Assembly: GCA_963669155.1 (NCBI GenBank)
Contig: CAVLGW020000002.1
Location: forward strand, 248,001-312,000
Length of the DNA: 64,000 bases
Reading direction: 5' to 3'
Origin: Arbacia lixula
Lineage: Eukaryota; Echinodermata; Echinoidea; Arbacioida; Arbaciidae
Position numbers and translations under genes: made by a program. Below, in pieces: positions 1 to 13,500 of the stretch. Numbering within the stretch: the stretch's first letter is position 1; each line of letters begins with the position of its first letter. The notes beneath the pieces were generated by a model. The model was not told where the DNA came from. It did no database searches and worked only from the letters and a program-made list of their open reading frames with translations.

Positions 1-1538
1 TTAAAAGTGAAGCCTCAATTTTGACAACCTACTTAGTTATATAGTTATATTTGTCAAAAATCTAATTCACTATCAAATCAGAGAAGTTATATACAACATT
101 GATATGGTTGGTAAATACAAAGCTAACTGTTTGCATTATGTTCAGCTTTTATGGAGAATGTTATTCAGTGGATCACAGTGAATGATGAGTGGAATATTCA
201 ACCCCTATCATTGTGATAAAATCACACAAAATGCAACTCGTTGCATATTGCTGGCCATGATATTGTCAAAATAAGTTCATCACTGCGTGTACCAATAAAA
301 GGCATTCATTTATTAAACACAGTGAGTGTTTTCAAGTTTGTGGCTAGTGTTGATGTTAGTGGCTGGAAAATTAAGAGATTAAGGAGAGGCCAATAGCAAT
401 AGTAATCAGATATACAATCAGATTCTTAACACCAACGAATATTAAGAAACGAAAATTTACAGCCGACGTACAAACATCATTGGACATTAGAAGTTCCTAA
501 ACAATCAGGCTTAGAGCTCTATTTCAAGGTGCTAACCTTCTTATTTTTAATGTTGCAACCTTATAGTAAACAGTAAAGTCAGACCTTAAGACCTCTACAT
601 ACTAAATATAATAGGTCTTTTTTTTTTAGCTTAATTAGATCACAGCTTTTGTTTTTTTTCTTGTTTTTCTTTTCCATTTTGTTTATTTTCCTATTTGTTT
701 TAACACTAAACAAGCAGTAATCATCCAGGAATAAAATTTGTAACATTAACCTCTTGGGTGCCAGATAAACTGTTGCTCTATTGGAATAGTGTGTATTAAT
801 TGGGAAAAGTTGTCACACGTGGCACACAAAGAGTTAAGAGAGGAATACTAAGACATGAATCATTGTAACAATTAAACAAAAACAATAACGGAGCTAAACA
901 ACCATTCGTCTTAGGGTGGTTTGAATTGTACCATTTTAATGGACAATTAACCTACTTTTTCAATCTTTATTTGTGCTTTTGTTTAACAATCACAAATTAT
1001 AAATGTCTGATTCTGCAAATGAAAGTTTTAAAACCCAATAAACTGAGTAAACATTTTTTACACTTCTAGACATAAAGGCATCTCTCAAATGAGATAATGA
1101 TATAATTAATTAATGTTTTATGTGATTCTTTCCAATTCGCAATGGATCTCAACATCATTCTTTTCCTAGATAGATATTCATATCTGACAGATAGATTTAA
1201 ACCAATAATATTAACAAAATCTCGCCCTTAATCTTCAGCAAACTTACAATCAAGAAAGGGGTGTAAAAGAGTGTCAACACTTTGATCTTCAACATTGATT
1301 ATGTCTTGGACCATGCTAAAACAAGTTATAACAAAATATGGGAATTCTAAGAGAATATAGCTACTGTTCCATAGATGTGATTTTACATAATATCTCTAAA
1401 TGTCTCTATAATGCATTGAAGTTAATTTAATTCTATACCACCTTCAGTATACTCTGCAATTAGTGCTGCACTGATTATTTTATCTGGAACTCTCCACAAA
1501 AACTGGAACATCACCTTTTTAGTATTGGAAACATCATA
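1..1538. other. AT-rich intergenic DNA, no gene seen
   Basis: I see no open frame of coding character, no tRNA-like fold and no clear repeat boundary here. The sequence is AT-rich with short homopolymer runs, for example a T run near 619. Confidence 0.6.
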
Positions 1539-2716
1539 CACTGTGGGTCATGAAGGTGGAATATTTTTTTAATAAATTTTCACAGTGTAATTATTACAAC
1601 ATAATTTGAATATTGCATTTATGGTTGATAATAACTACTTTACTCTATCATTTTGCCTTTTAACACGTTTCACAGTGATATTTTACAAGTTCAAGTCCTA
1701 AGCGACGGATGTCACGAGCGTAAAACAACAATAACGACAATATACAGTAAATTAAAGGATCACGAGATATTTATTTTCAATCTCTCTCAGTTTTCTAGAT
1801 GACTCCTTTGTTTTGATTCCATGGACAAATTTGCATGAACATTCTTATTATATACCTTAGTCAGTCAGTCACTAGTATCGGATATGTCCACCCCTGGCAC
1901 GAACCAGCGCATGCAGACGTCGTGGCATGCTGTCCACTAGCTTGTTGATGACATCAACAGGCATAGCGTCCCATTCTTCCCTCAGAGCATCTATTAACTC
2001 CTGCAGATTTTGAAGAATGACCTCTCTGTCGTTGATGGCTCGGCCTAGGGCATCTCATGCATGATCTATGGGGTTCATATCCGGCGAACAAGCTGGCCAT
2101 GGCGAATGCTCAACGCCCTCTGCCTCCAGAAATTCCCTTATTGCATCGGCCCTGTGCGGTCAAGTGTTGTCATCCTGCAGTCGGAAATTATGCCCATACA
2201 CTCGTCTTGCATATGGAAGACAGTGGAACTCCAAGATATCCCTGTAGGCTGCGGCGTTGACGTTTCCGTCCGAAACCACCAGTGGCGTTTTCCCTCCATA
2301 ATGGATGTCGGCCTATATCATCACTGAGCCGCCTCCGCCTTGAGTCGTCTCGTGGATACATTCATCGCGGAGATTTTCCACGGCTAACCGACGAACTCGT
2401 TGTCTCCCATCATTTCAGTCAATGGTGAACCGGCTCTCGTCCGTGAAGACCACATGTTGCCAATGTCCTGGATGAAACCTTCTCTGCTCCCTAGCCCAAA
2501 GAACACGAGGTACACTGTGGCGAACAGACAGGCGTAGACATTTGGTCTTCCGGCTGAAATTCAACAGTTCAGATCATCTCTTCTTGTGGTCAATCTGGGA
2601 CGTCCACTCCCCACCTCACGTTCATGTTTCAGGATCTTAGAGACTGCACACTGTGGTATCCCTAGGAATTCAGTCTCCTTGTAGCCCTCCTGTCGCAGTG
2701 CTACCACTCTCTCGTG
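1539..2716 (-). pseudogene. Tc1-like transposase remnant (copy 1), right end missing
   Basis: This is a degenerate DNA transposon of the Tc1/mariner superfamily. A left inverted-repeat end starts with CACTG at 1539, right after a TA at 1537-1538, and closely matches the end of the second copy at 44272. The minus strand from about 2716 down to 1870 matches the transposase of the second copy at base level: remnants of the helix-turn-helix region, the FTDESRF motif carrying the first catalytic Asp (near 2425-2445), and the C-terminal VRARL part. Internal stops and a deletion of roughly 130 bases relative to copy 2 (near 2550) destroy the frame. The homology stops at about 2716 and no right inverted repeat follows, so the element is truncated or was interrupted. 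It lies upstream of the main gene and is unlikely to be active. Confidence 0.85.
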
Positions 2717-4869
2717 TGTTGTTTTAACTCATCGTATGAAAGATGGTAAAAATAAGACACTTTCGAACAATCTGGCACTAATCCGTGACTTTTTTCGCGT
2801 TTTTATTTAGTCTGAATAGTCCTTTCAGTCTCAATGACTGCTTTACAAATGAACCCTGTGATAAAATTACGTAAAGATAACAAGATAGATAAAACATTTA
2901 AATACAATTGATACAACAATTACAATAACAAAGACTAACAAGAAGAAACACATTTGGAAAAAAGTAGTTTCACAAATTTGCAAGTGAGTGAGTGACCCCC
3001 CCCCCCCTCCCCCTTAGCCTTACACTGAACCATATACGACGCACTTCTGATTTAAATTCTGTAAGACTATTACAACAGTGAACAGTGGTTTGGAGGCAAA
3101 TAACGGCATACGGGTTGCGTAACGAGTTGTATAGTTAACATAATTTTGTTGTTTAAAGTTATTTAATTAACGGGGAACTACCTTTTGTTAATACTGGATT
3201 CTTTGTTTAACTAATTGCCAATTTAAAGTGCTTAATATAAAAAATGCCGACGTGAATAAATTCATGTCTAAAAACATTCGATTGTATATGTTTTGCAGTC
3301 ATTATTAGTCTTTTGATACGAAAAATATTTGTTTTGGCACAGCTTCCCCATACAGTGCACGAAAAATCAATGTGTGGTAAAATAAGAGCCAAAAACAGAT
3401 ATATTATTAGTAGTAGGGTATATTGACACCGTCACCGTGTGCCCTAGATTTGTTTTGTGTTGGGAACACAAGTAAAATGTTAGTACATGTATCAGAAAGA
3501 TGTCGCACCGCCACAGTGTCAGTCACACCAGCCAATCAGAAATAATGTATGATCGGTCCTGTGATCCTCTACCATGTCTACTGCGAACATGCACATTTCA
3601 TCATGCACAGCCATTCAATCGCTTCAACGCTCGCGAAGATGAGCTACTAAATGGCCAACAAGGATCTGAAAAATATAAATTTTGAAATGCAAGTGTGGAT
3701 TATCAACTGCTTTACACATCAAACCTTAAGCTTAGCCTCTCTTTACTTCATAAAATACAGAATGAGCGAAGTAGTAGGCGGGCTTATGAATGGAGTCGAG
3801 GACTTGTCGTGACCGAATGTTTATGGGTGCACGGAGCTATCACGCTGTGCATTGTATATGCACCTAAAGTGTATCCACGTGCTAACACCTATCAGTGTGT
3901 GGCAGTGGTTTCTTTTTGACGTTAAGGGAGGGGGGGGGGGTGGGGATGGGGGGAGGGGGGTAACTAAATAATTGGTCTGTACAGCAGATGAAAATGCATG
4001 GGGTGTCAGTCTCCTGGGTCACTAAACCCAACAATGACAGGTAGAACCGCAACATACGACACCCTCAACACCCCACATTGCAAAAGTAGGCCTACATTTA
4101 TAAAGGTCATTATTAGCGACACGAATGTAATGGTCATTACAACAGATCCATGAACTAGCTAAAGTGTACCGTAGATACACGTTAATCAACGTGTACCTAA
4201 ACGGGTTGTATATCAAACAAATATAGCGCTACAAAACACTGCTTGGTGCTTGCGCAAGACTACAGTGCTGGGGAAAAAAGAGCGTAAAAACCCACCGCTT
4301 TTGTGTCCGCAGCGCAAGAATCATTAATGGAACACCGTGGCAGTGACTGAAACGCACAAAATGACCCCTTAGGAAGACCGTGACGGTGCCGATAACAACA
4401 GTCATTTTCTTTTCAGTCTAGCCGCAGCAGCTGCGTTAATGAGGGTACGCACACAATTTATCGTAGGGGCTTCGAGTCTCGTAGTGCTGAATTTTCATTC
4501 GAGATTTCGCGAGAACCTTCAGCACGAAAATACATGTGTTAACGTTTTATAATGTTCTGAAGCTAGAACATAAAATCTGTTCACGATTTAAGTCGTACAA
4601 GATTTGCAATAAAATTTTCTTTTGATTGGTATATAATATGCTATATTTTAAAAATATTTTTTTTGTAAAAATACTGGAAAAAAATGCGTATTTTTTACCA
4701 TTGAGTTAAAACGAAAATTTGTATTAGTATTTTTTATTGGATGACCTGACCCGTGCCAGAAAATACGTGCCTTGTATTTGACACCTTCGTAGGGAGAAAG
4801 CATTCATCATTGCCGTTTTCACTTTGCTCTCGCATCTGAAAACTAACAAAATCTACAAATCTCGTCATC
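2717..4869. other. Upstream/intergenic DNA with G and C homopolymers
   Basis: No convincing gene is visible. A C run lies at about 2997-3007 and a G-rich low-complexity tract at about 3926-3960. Short frames here have no recognisable domain. The last 500 bases precede the candidate first exon and would hold its promoter, but I see no clear TATA box. Confidence 0.5.
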
Positions 4870-4933
4870 ATGTTTCACCGGAAGTCGGCTGGTTATTCAA
4901 CATCGTTTGGCGCGGAATGTTGTCCAGCGGACG
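4870..4933 (+). CDS. Candidate first coding exon of the death-domain/ankyrin gene
   Basis: An ATG at 4870 opens 21 codons and one extra base, ending at a strong donor (G|GTAAGT, GT at 4934). The peptide begins [10 protein letters not shown] and has no recognised domain. It ends one base into a codon, which fits the death-domain-like exon if that exon starts at 17336, after the AG at 17334-17335. With that choice the whole nine-junction model is divisible by three. It does not fit the better-looking acceptor at 17317-17318. The assignment rests on phase and splice-site quality only; an unseen exon in the 12.4 kb intron is equally possible. Confidence 0.35.
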
Positions 4934-7474
4934 GTAAGTTGACGTGTTCTCGCATTTTGCAAGATCTTAAGTCCCACGTAGTGTATATAGTGTAGGTAAA
5001 TCACGTGCGTTTCGTGCTTTGCGTGCACTTTCCCATAGTCCATATCCAAATAATATTCACACAATGCAGTACAGTACAGTGCAGATTCATGTATGATGAG
5101 CGGTATTCATTCATTCTGCAGCATGATTCCACACCACAGCCGGCACAGCCGTGACATTGATAATGATAATTAGTCTAACTCTTAACTAAAAAAAAGACCA
5201 CCCAGAGGAAAACAACTTGGTAGATTACTAACTAGGCTTAGCTCAGGAACAGGAACGCAGTCTCGCAGAAATTTCTTGTTTCCGCCAAGGTTGCTTTCTG
5301 TGTTTAAATCAGTGAGTTGGACATGAAGCACCAGCTTCAAACTCCATAGGCCGTGTGTACGAAGTAAGGCAGAATGGCCTAAAAATGAAACAACAATAAC
5401 TATTTCATGCGCCTAAACCTAAATAAGCTTAGATTACTTGTACTCTGTAGGTCGTCTTCCTTACGTAACTCTAGATCTAAGGCGCAAGTTAAAATTGAAC
5501 AATCTTTTACTCATATTCTAGGTAGTTTTGGTGATCAGGTTTCACGCCTCTCTTCAGCTTCAAAATCTCTCCGAAGAACCGTGTATTATTTTGTGCTCCC
5601 TCACTTCTGGGTTTGAGATACGGTGCTTCATCAATAGAGTCAGCGAAAGCAGTGCCAAAAGCGTGTGTTCGTTACGTATAGCTTTGCACACAATGAGCCT
5701 TCGCGATATGTTCTTGCTAAAATGCTGTAAGAATATAATTGCGATATTTTGAATCATGAGGCAAAATAAAATATAGCACTATCGATAAATTATTTGCAAT
5801 ATAAACAATGCACTACACACATGTCCTGTTAAATAAGCTATCAATTAAAAAAAACAATGAGCACTAACACGTCTTACGTAAGTAATAACTCAAAGAGATT
5901 TGGATAAAGGCTATGCGCACTGCGAATTTTTTTTTTTCGTATGCTAATCAAGCTCATTTTACGTACGGGCGCAGCGAAGATTGCACAGGCCGAGGAGGCT
6001 GCTCGGAACCTAAAATCTGTGATTTTCGCGAAATTAATTGGCGAGTTACCACAATTTCCAATTATCTTTCATCTTTTATTTTGAATCGTCTTTGATTTGT
6101 CATGAACGGATGTCAGGAAGATGTATAAACGTAGTTTGTACATGCATCTTTTCTAAATACCATGAAATCCCTATGGACCTGAACATGTGTATTATACAGC
6201 AAGTATATTACACATGTAGCAGGTATGGACATGAAGTGTCAAATTTCGCATTATGTTTTCTTCTAACAGCTTTAAAAGTCATGTCATGCGCTATCAATGT
6301 GAATCCTGTCGCTAGCATGGATATTATCGACCCTGTACAAATACGTTTACATCCTCTGACAGGCACCTTGTCCTTGAAACGATAGCGGAAGCCATTTTTT
6401 GAAGCTGGCAAATGTTAACGCGCGAAAATCTACACCTCCCGTCTAAATCACTGATTTTAAATGGTTAAGTCTACATGTGTGTCATGTACCAAGCCATTTT
6501 CCTAATGGCTTACCATCCCAAATCATTGTGGCTGTTTCCAATAGTTCGGTTAAGTATCCCAGGCCAGAGGCATGGCCGGATTCCTCGTACTTCAAACATG
6601 CATGCAGACTGATAATATCCGTTCATTATTAAATGTATTTCTGAAGGGCTAAACATTTGATCACAAATTTTTTTTTTCAAACACAGTATTGATTGGAGAT
6701 TTTGAATGAATGGCCACGTCACATGCTTAGAGAATTGATTCATTTTTAATTTGCATTTATATTTTAGATATATGATTGTGAAATGTGCAATTGCTCCATT
6801 TAAATGGCCTACCCTCAACTGTGACCTAATTCTTAGATTTTTTAAAAGAAATGAATTTCCTCAGATGTGATCAGCCTTAATCCCATTCAACCAAGAAGGC
6901 TTGTATGAAGTTCTTCACCTCCTTCACCTGTTGCCTTCAGGTCCACTTCTGGCGACGATGTGCAACCTTCCACTGCGACCAGGTACTACTGTTATCCCTT
7001 GATCTATGTACCTGTGTCAAGCACTGTGTCAAGCGACTCGAGCGTTTCGCCTCATGCCGTGATTTCAAGCTGTGATGTTCAACGGTCTGGCAGGCCACCG
7101 GATCCAAAAAAATGTAATCTAACGAACACCTTTCATAGTCATCTGTTGCACACAAATTGTCATCCCTGCACAAATTGACGCCGGCGACAATTTTTGCAAA
7201 ACCCTGACAGCACAAATTGTCGTCCTTGCACAAATTGACGCCGGCGACAATTTGTGCAGGGGGCTGAGACCACAAATTGTCGCCCCCCTCGAAACAGATT
7301 AAATATTATGTTGAAGCCTTCAAGGCCGTTAAGGGCTCATATTTTTGGTAATATAATAATTCCTGATAAACACAATACATAAAAAAAACAACACACAACT
7401 CAAGTGTATGAATACAAACAAACCAAAATAAAATACCACGTTAAAGTTTGCAGTGTGTGTGTGCGTGTGTGTGT

Positions 7475-7511
<37 letters not shown>

Positions 7512-10500
7512 AGTGTGTTTGAGTGTGTATGTGTGTGTGCGTTCGTGTGGTGTGAGTTTGTTCATGTGTGTGTAATTGTGTGTGTGCGTGCGCGTGTGTG
7601 TGTGTGTGTGTGTGTGGATGGGGGGGGGGAGGGGGGTTATAGGTTTGCGGCACCAGGTAAACGGATTGAAATCAAGGTTTGTGTGTATTGTGCCCGAAAT
7701 AGTCCCCATTTAGTCGACTAGAATTGTGTGAATCAGTCATATAGTGGGGCGGTTAAGCAACAAATATGAGGTGAATTGTACACTTTTGTCTACAAAAACC
7801 AAATTAGGCACACATGTTCAAAATCATATTTGGAACAATATTAGATAAAGAGGCATTTTAGGGGCGCCTGGGGGCACCCCCGAAGTGCCCTATGGGCCCT
7901 AATATGTTATTTTACTTCTTTTTGATAACGCACAGCCCGACTTGAAAAAAAAAAAAACTTGATATGAATCATCCTTGGGTAAAAGGGACCTTACCTTGTT
8001 AATATGTGTGGTCATAAGTGGCAAGGGGGCCGGTGGATAGCCCCCAAACGCCCCCGGGGGTATTTCCCTCTTATTTTAGGACATTTTTTCACGAATAAGT
8101 AACTTGATTTTAACCAAACTTGATAGGAATAGGGAATTCCTACTTGAATAGGGAACTTTTATTAAACTTGGGATGCACAAATGGAAAGTGACTGGGGAAA
8201 GGGGGTGGGGAGGGGGGGGGGGGGTGGGGGGTAAGACCCCAAAACGCGCCGGGAGAAACTTTCTTTATTTTGTTAAATACTTTTTCTCAAGAATAAATAA
8301 CTGGAACCATCCTTAGGTATTAGGGACCTTAAGTTGTTAGAATAGGGGGACACAAATGGCAAGGTGCCGGGAGTGAAAAAAACACAATGCCCCATGGGGC
8401 AACTTCCGCTTATTTTTCTACTTTTTCAGAAGAATGAATAACTTTTTAACCAAACTTGATAGGAACCATCCTTAGGTTTAAGGGACATTGAGTTTTTAAA
8501 ATGGTGGTATGCACCCCAAAGTTCCTCCAGGGGGAAAATTCCATTCATTTTTGTCCCTTTTACTCAAAGGTAAATGACTGGATCTTAATTGAAATTGAAA
8601 GAAGTCACCTCTAAGAAGAGGACTTAAGGTTGTACAAATGGGATACATATCTCAAAGATAAATGTTGGATTTTATCAAGGCTCGACAGATTATTCTCAGA
8701 CAATTGGAAAGGTTTGTTACGAATTGGACCCCATCTGACATTAACTAGGTACAGCACAGCCCCCCCCCCCCCCCCACCACCACCTCAGAAATGCGCCTTG
8801 CGGTCCAACATTTCAAGGAAAACGGAATGTTTTCTCGAATGTATCCAAAGTGTACAGTAACCTAGGATAATCTAACGTACACATCTGAGGAAGAGACAAG
8901 TAGGATCAAAGATGGTCTCCAAAATGGCTGCCAAAGCCATGTATTTAGCTTCATTCTCTTCCAATTTTACCTACAAGCATCAAATTTGGTACATAGGTTA
9001 ATGATTATGAACTAAACAAAATTGGATATACAGAGACCCTTAAATATATGTCCTTGAGACTGTATTTTAAGAAGGTGGTCCAAATTGGCTGCCAAAACAA
9101 TGTTTTTAGCTTTTTAGTTTTTGAGGCCTCAGCACTGGTGGCTATATCCATAATGGCTGGAAATGTCTGTCAGAACTCTTGGTCCACCGCCATACAATGG
9201 ACCCTATCACGTGGTAGGGTCCATGGAAAGGCGATGGACCAAGAGTTTATACAGATGATGGTATGAGCAGCTCCTGAAGAGGAACATGACATTGCATTGT
9301 GTGAAAAGAATGTCACCATGAATCTATCCAAAAATAGATAAATGAACAGCATTCATAAGCATCACTTAATGTAGCAAACATTATGTTATTAAGTTAAGTA
9401 ATTAGCGCATCAATTTGATCTTCCCGTTGACACTGATTTTTTTTACGGATTTCTATTCTATATAGCCTTTTCACAATGAACTATCATGCACCATTGAGTA
9501 ATGTGACAGTTTGTGTTTTGTTTATTCAAATTTTGGTGGCCATTTTGAAAACTGATTTACTACATTTAGTTTGTTTATATTTTCCACTATTTTCTATGGA
9601 AATAGTCTTTGCATCACTGTTCTTTCATATTCTGAGCACTACCGATTGTTCTTTCAGTGTTAATTATCTTATATATGGTAATAAAAAGAGTCTTAAAACA
9701 TCTATATGTATTATTATGTCATGATACTGAAAAACGGCAACCTTGATAAGATTTGTAGATGCCTAAAAACGATATGTCATATCATTCCAGACAATATTTT
9801 AAACATATGTTCAAAATTTGGTGCTTGTCGAAAAAAATTAACAGGACGAAATCAAAAAAGTTAAGACATGCAATGAAGGAGGGAACGAAGTTCCCCCATG
9901 ATAACAGAAGAGTAATTGACATGTAAGTCGCTATTTTAATTTCGAGGGTGGGGGTCCTCCTTGTCCCCTCATCAGATGAGTACGCGACTACATGTGTATG
10001 TTAGACTATCCTTGGTTGCTGCACAGTTTGGATAAATTTGAGAAAACACTCCTTTTTTCTTAACATTTTGGACCACAAGGCGCATTTCTGAGGTGGCGGG
10101 CGAGGGAGAAGGGGGGAGGGTTGCTAGTTCAAGACAGAAGGGATCCCCATTTGTAACAAATTTTTCCCATTGCCTCAGAATAATCTGTCGAGTTTTGATG
10201 AAATCTAACATTCAATTTTTAAAAATGTATCCCATTAGGTTCTCATTTCCGAGGTGACTTTTTTTAACTTGGTTAAAGACAGTCATGTAACTTTGAGAAA
10301 AGGTAACAAAACAAGTGGACTTTGCCGCATTTGGGGGCTCCCCATCCCCCCCCCCCCTCTCCCTTGCTACTTGCGTAGCATCATTTTAATAACTTAGGTA
10401 CCTATTATGATTTATTATGCATTCTCCTGAAAAAAGTCAAAAGTAAGAGGAACTGGAGGCATTCTTTTTTTTTTTGGGGGGGGGGGGGGCGTACCCCCTC

Positions 10501-13500
10501 CCAGTTATTTGCCATTTGTGTCCAGCCATTCTAACAATTCGAGGTCCCTAATACCTAAAGATGGTTCCAGTTATTTATTCTTGAGAAAAAAGTATTCGAA
10601 AAATAAAATAAAATTCCCCTGGGGCGTTTTGGGGGATAACCCCCCCCCCCCCCTTTCCCCAGCCCCTTGTCACTTGTGTACCCCAAATTTAACAGCTAAT
10701 GTTCCCTATTACCACAGGATGATTCATATCTAGTTTGGTTAAAATCCAGCTTATTCTTGAGAAAATGTCCCAAAATAAGAAAAAAATGCCCCCAGGAGGC
10801 GTTTGGGGCTATCCCCCGGCCCTCTTGCCATTTACGACCACACATTTGAACAAGGTACATTTTGCCTAAGGATGATTCCTATCATCCTGCCGTGCGTTTT
10901 CGAAAAGAAGTTAATAACATATAAGTGCCCCTTGGGCAATTTGGGGGTTGCCCCCAGGTGCCTCTGAAAACATTTTGAGATACCTCTATATCTAATATTG
11001 CCCTAAATATGATTTTGAACATGTGTGCCAAATTTGGTGCTTGTACAACAAAATGCACAATTGTTCACCTTATCTCCACAAATGTGGGTTGGATGATGTT
11101 TGAAGGTTTGCATGGTGGTATGATCAATCACGAGAGAGGTTTACGGTACACCATACCAATGGTCTTGAATTCATGTATTGTCCATTTTAGAAACTTGCTA
11201 AAAGTGATTTGTCTATAAATGATCCCCAATTGGAGTTATTGGTGAAATTAGTGAAATCCTCAAAATCTGAGGATTTGTGATTTAATCACTAATTACTCAA
11301 ATTGTTATGGTTATGCATTGTTTTTTGGTGAAAAACGGTGACAATTATGAATGCTGGATATATATATATTTTTTTAATTCGCTCTATTTTTGTTTGTTTT
11401 TCATATAGCACCCAACTCCAGGTAATTCTGCATGAAGTCCAGCCCATTGCTACAAGCATCTTGGCAAGTTTGCTGTGTCTCGAATTGCTTTCGAGCAACA
11501 ATGTGAAGCCGTCTGGTAGTCCACCGGATCACAACCTCTTGCCATAACTCCCAGCAGCAACGTGCAACCTCATGCAACAATGTCCATACACTAGATTGAT
11601 CTACCAGCCAGATTATTATTACCTCAGGATCGTTGACCTGTGATAGAAGAGATAGCTGACAAAGCGCTAAGATAACATTGTGTGTTTCTCTTTGCTTTGT
11701 GTATTGTGATAGTTTTGATTGATAATAAAAAGTCAAAACACTGAAACCGAAACAACTTTTGGTTTGGCCGACTCCAGAGAGAAAACCGTGTTACATTTTA
11801 TTTTTCATGTTCTGCTATAACATTGTCTTTTAAGCTTGTTTTGTAGCATCGAAAGCAATACCCCTTTGAAGTAATGATCTTCACACAGTACATGTATTAA
11901 TTGATCCACAATGATACTTATAATGTTGCTGTGTCCTTATTGCAGGGCATATCAGGGGGAGGGGGGGGGGGGATCAGCTGCTGCCTCTTTTTTTAAACTA
12001 GAGGGGGCTGAATCTGCCACGATCCTCTTATTTCAGACTGGCCGGAGGGGGCCGGAGGGGGCTAAATGGGCAGTGGTTACCCCATTCCCTTTTTTAAGCT
12101 TTAAACAATAATCCAACATACGTTTTACAGAAAAAATGTTTTACGGCGCTATAGTGTGTTTAAGCTCATTGCAAATATGTTTTACTCCATTAAATTTCAT
12201 TTTAACATAAAAAAGAAGGATGTCCAACGTAAATTATATTTTCTTTGTTCAAACTTTAGAGTGAGGATTTTTTTTTTAATAAGTGTGAGTTTAATAAACC
12301 GGTATATATTTATTTAAGTGTAGGATTGAAAAGGCGAAAGAGTATGTTTTCATGTGATGTTTGTGGTGTTGTCTTCCCGATCACAATCAATTGCTTCTCT
12401 ATGGGAAAAAGTTTGAAAAATTCACAATTAATTCCAACTTCTTTTTAAAACAGAACCCAGGTTTTAATCTTAAGCTCGTGACATCGTATTTTGTCCATCA
12501 GAATTTGAACTCTTCAGATTCGTGAGAGTAATAACGTCAGAAGTACATCGGTTTTTGCTGATCACACTTTCAATACCTTGGCTCCACAAGATCTAGAAGA
12601 TGGTATAGAATGAAGAGATTAATAGATTAATAACATTTTAATTGGAAAATTTACTAAAATAAAAGCCTGGAGAGTCTACAAGTTATAAAACAAAATTAAC
12701 TTATTAATAAAGGACAGGAAAGAAATGCTGAAATCAGGTGAAACAACAGAGACCATGCAATTTACATTTCACCGACAAAGTATAATTTCTAACCGAAAGT
12801 TACCGAAAGTTGCTAAAAGTGTTACCGAAAGTTTAACTATTTTCTAAATAGTATGTATTACTACACTCTCATCACGAAAACATTCAAAGAACAATCATAT
12901 CAATTAATTGGTATATATAACGTTCTGCTTTACACACAATTCACATGCATCAAGCTGCAACAACAGAACAAATGCACACACAGACAGGGGTATGTGGGAC
13001 TGTAGTAATGCACCCTGAAGTCGGTGGAAATTTTGCGAGCTTAATTATGCTTCACAAGACACTTTTGACGCTTGATTAGAATATTGTTGAAACCAAACTT
13101 CCCGAATTCTTCCAAAACTGTCTAAAATATAATTTTCTATGGAAGAATTAGCACCCAAGAAGATCTATTACTTTGCGCAAAAGTTTGTTCAACTCCCTAT
13201 ATTGCCGAGGGAACCAATCAGGTACACGCATTCGTTGCAAGCTCAAATCTCGTAAAATTTGACAAAAATTAAATCTGCAATGAAATGAATTATTCGATGA
13301 CCTGACCCGTGCCAGTAAATTCTCCAAATGGTGTTAACATATTCTAAAAGAAGAAATTGTCTTCTTTCATATGATATCTCTTTCATTCTGCTCTGGGACC
13401 ATTACACTGGTTTATTTTGCTCCCGAGCAGAAGTGAAATGTATGCAGATTGTATGTTGTGTTGCGTCTTTATTTATCATATTTTACAATTAAAGTCCTTT

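Noticed and set aside
7329..7721. Frames of 105-126 codons on both strands, Cys/Val-rich or His/Thr-rich
   Set aside because: They are translations of the TG/CA microsatellite.
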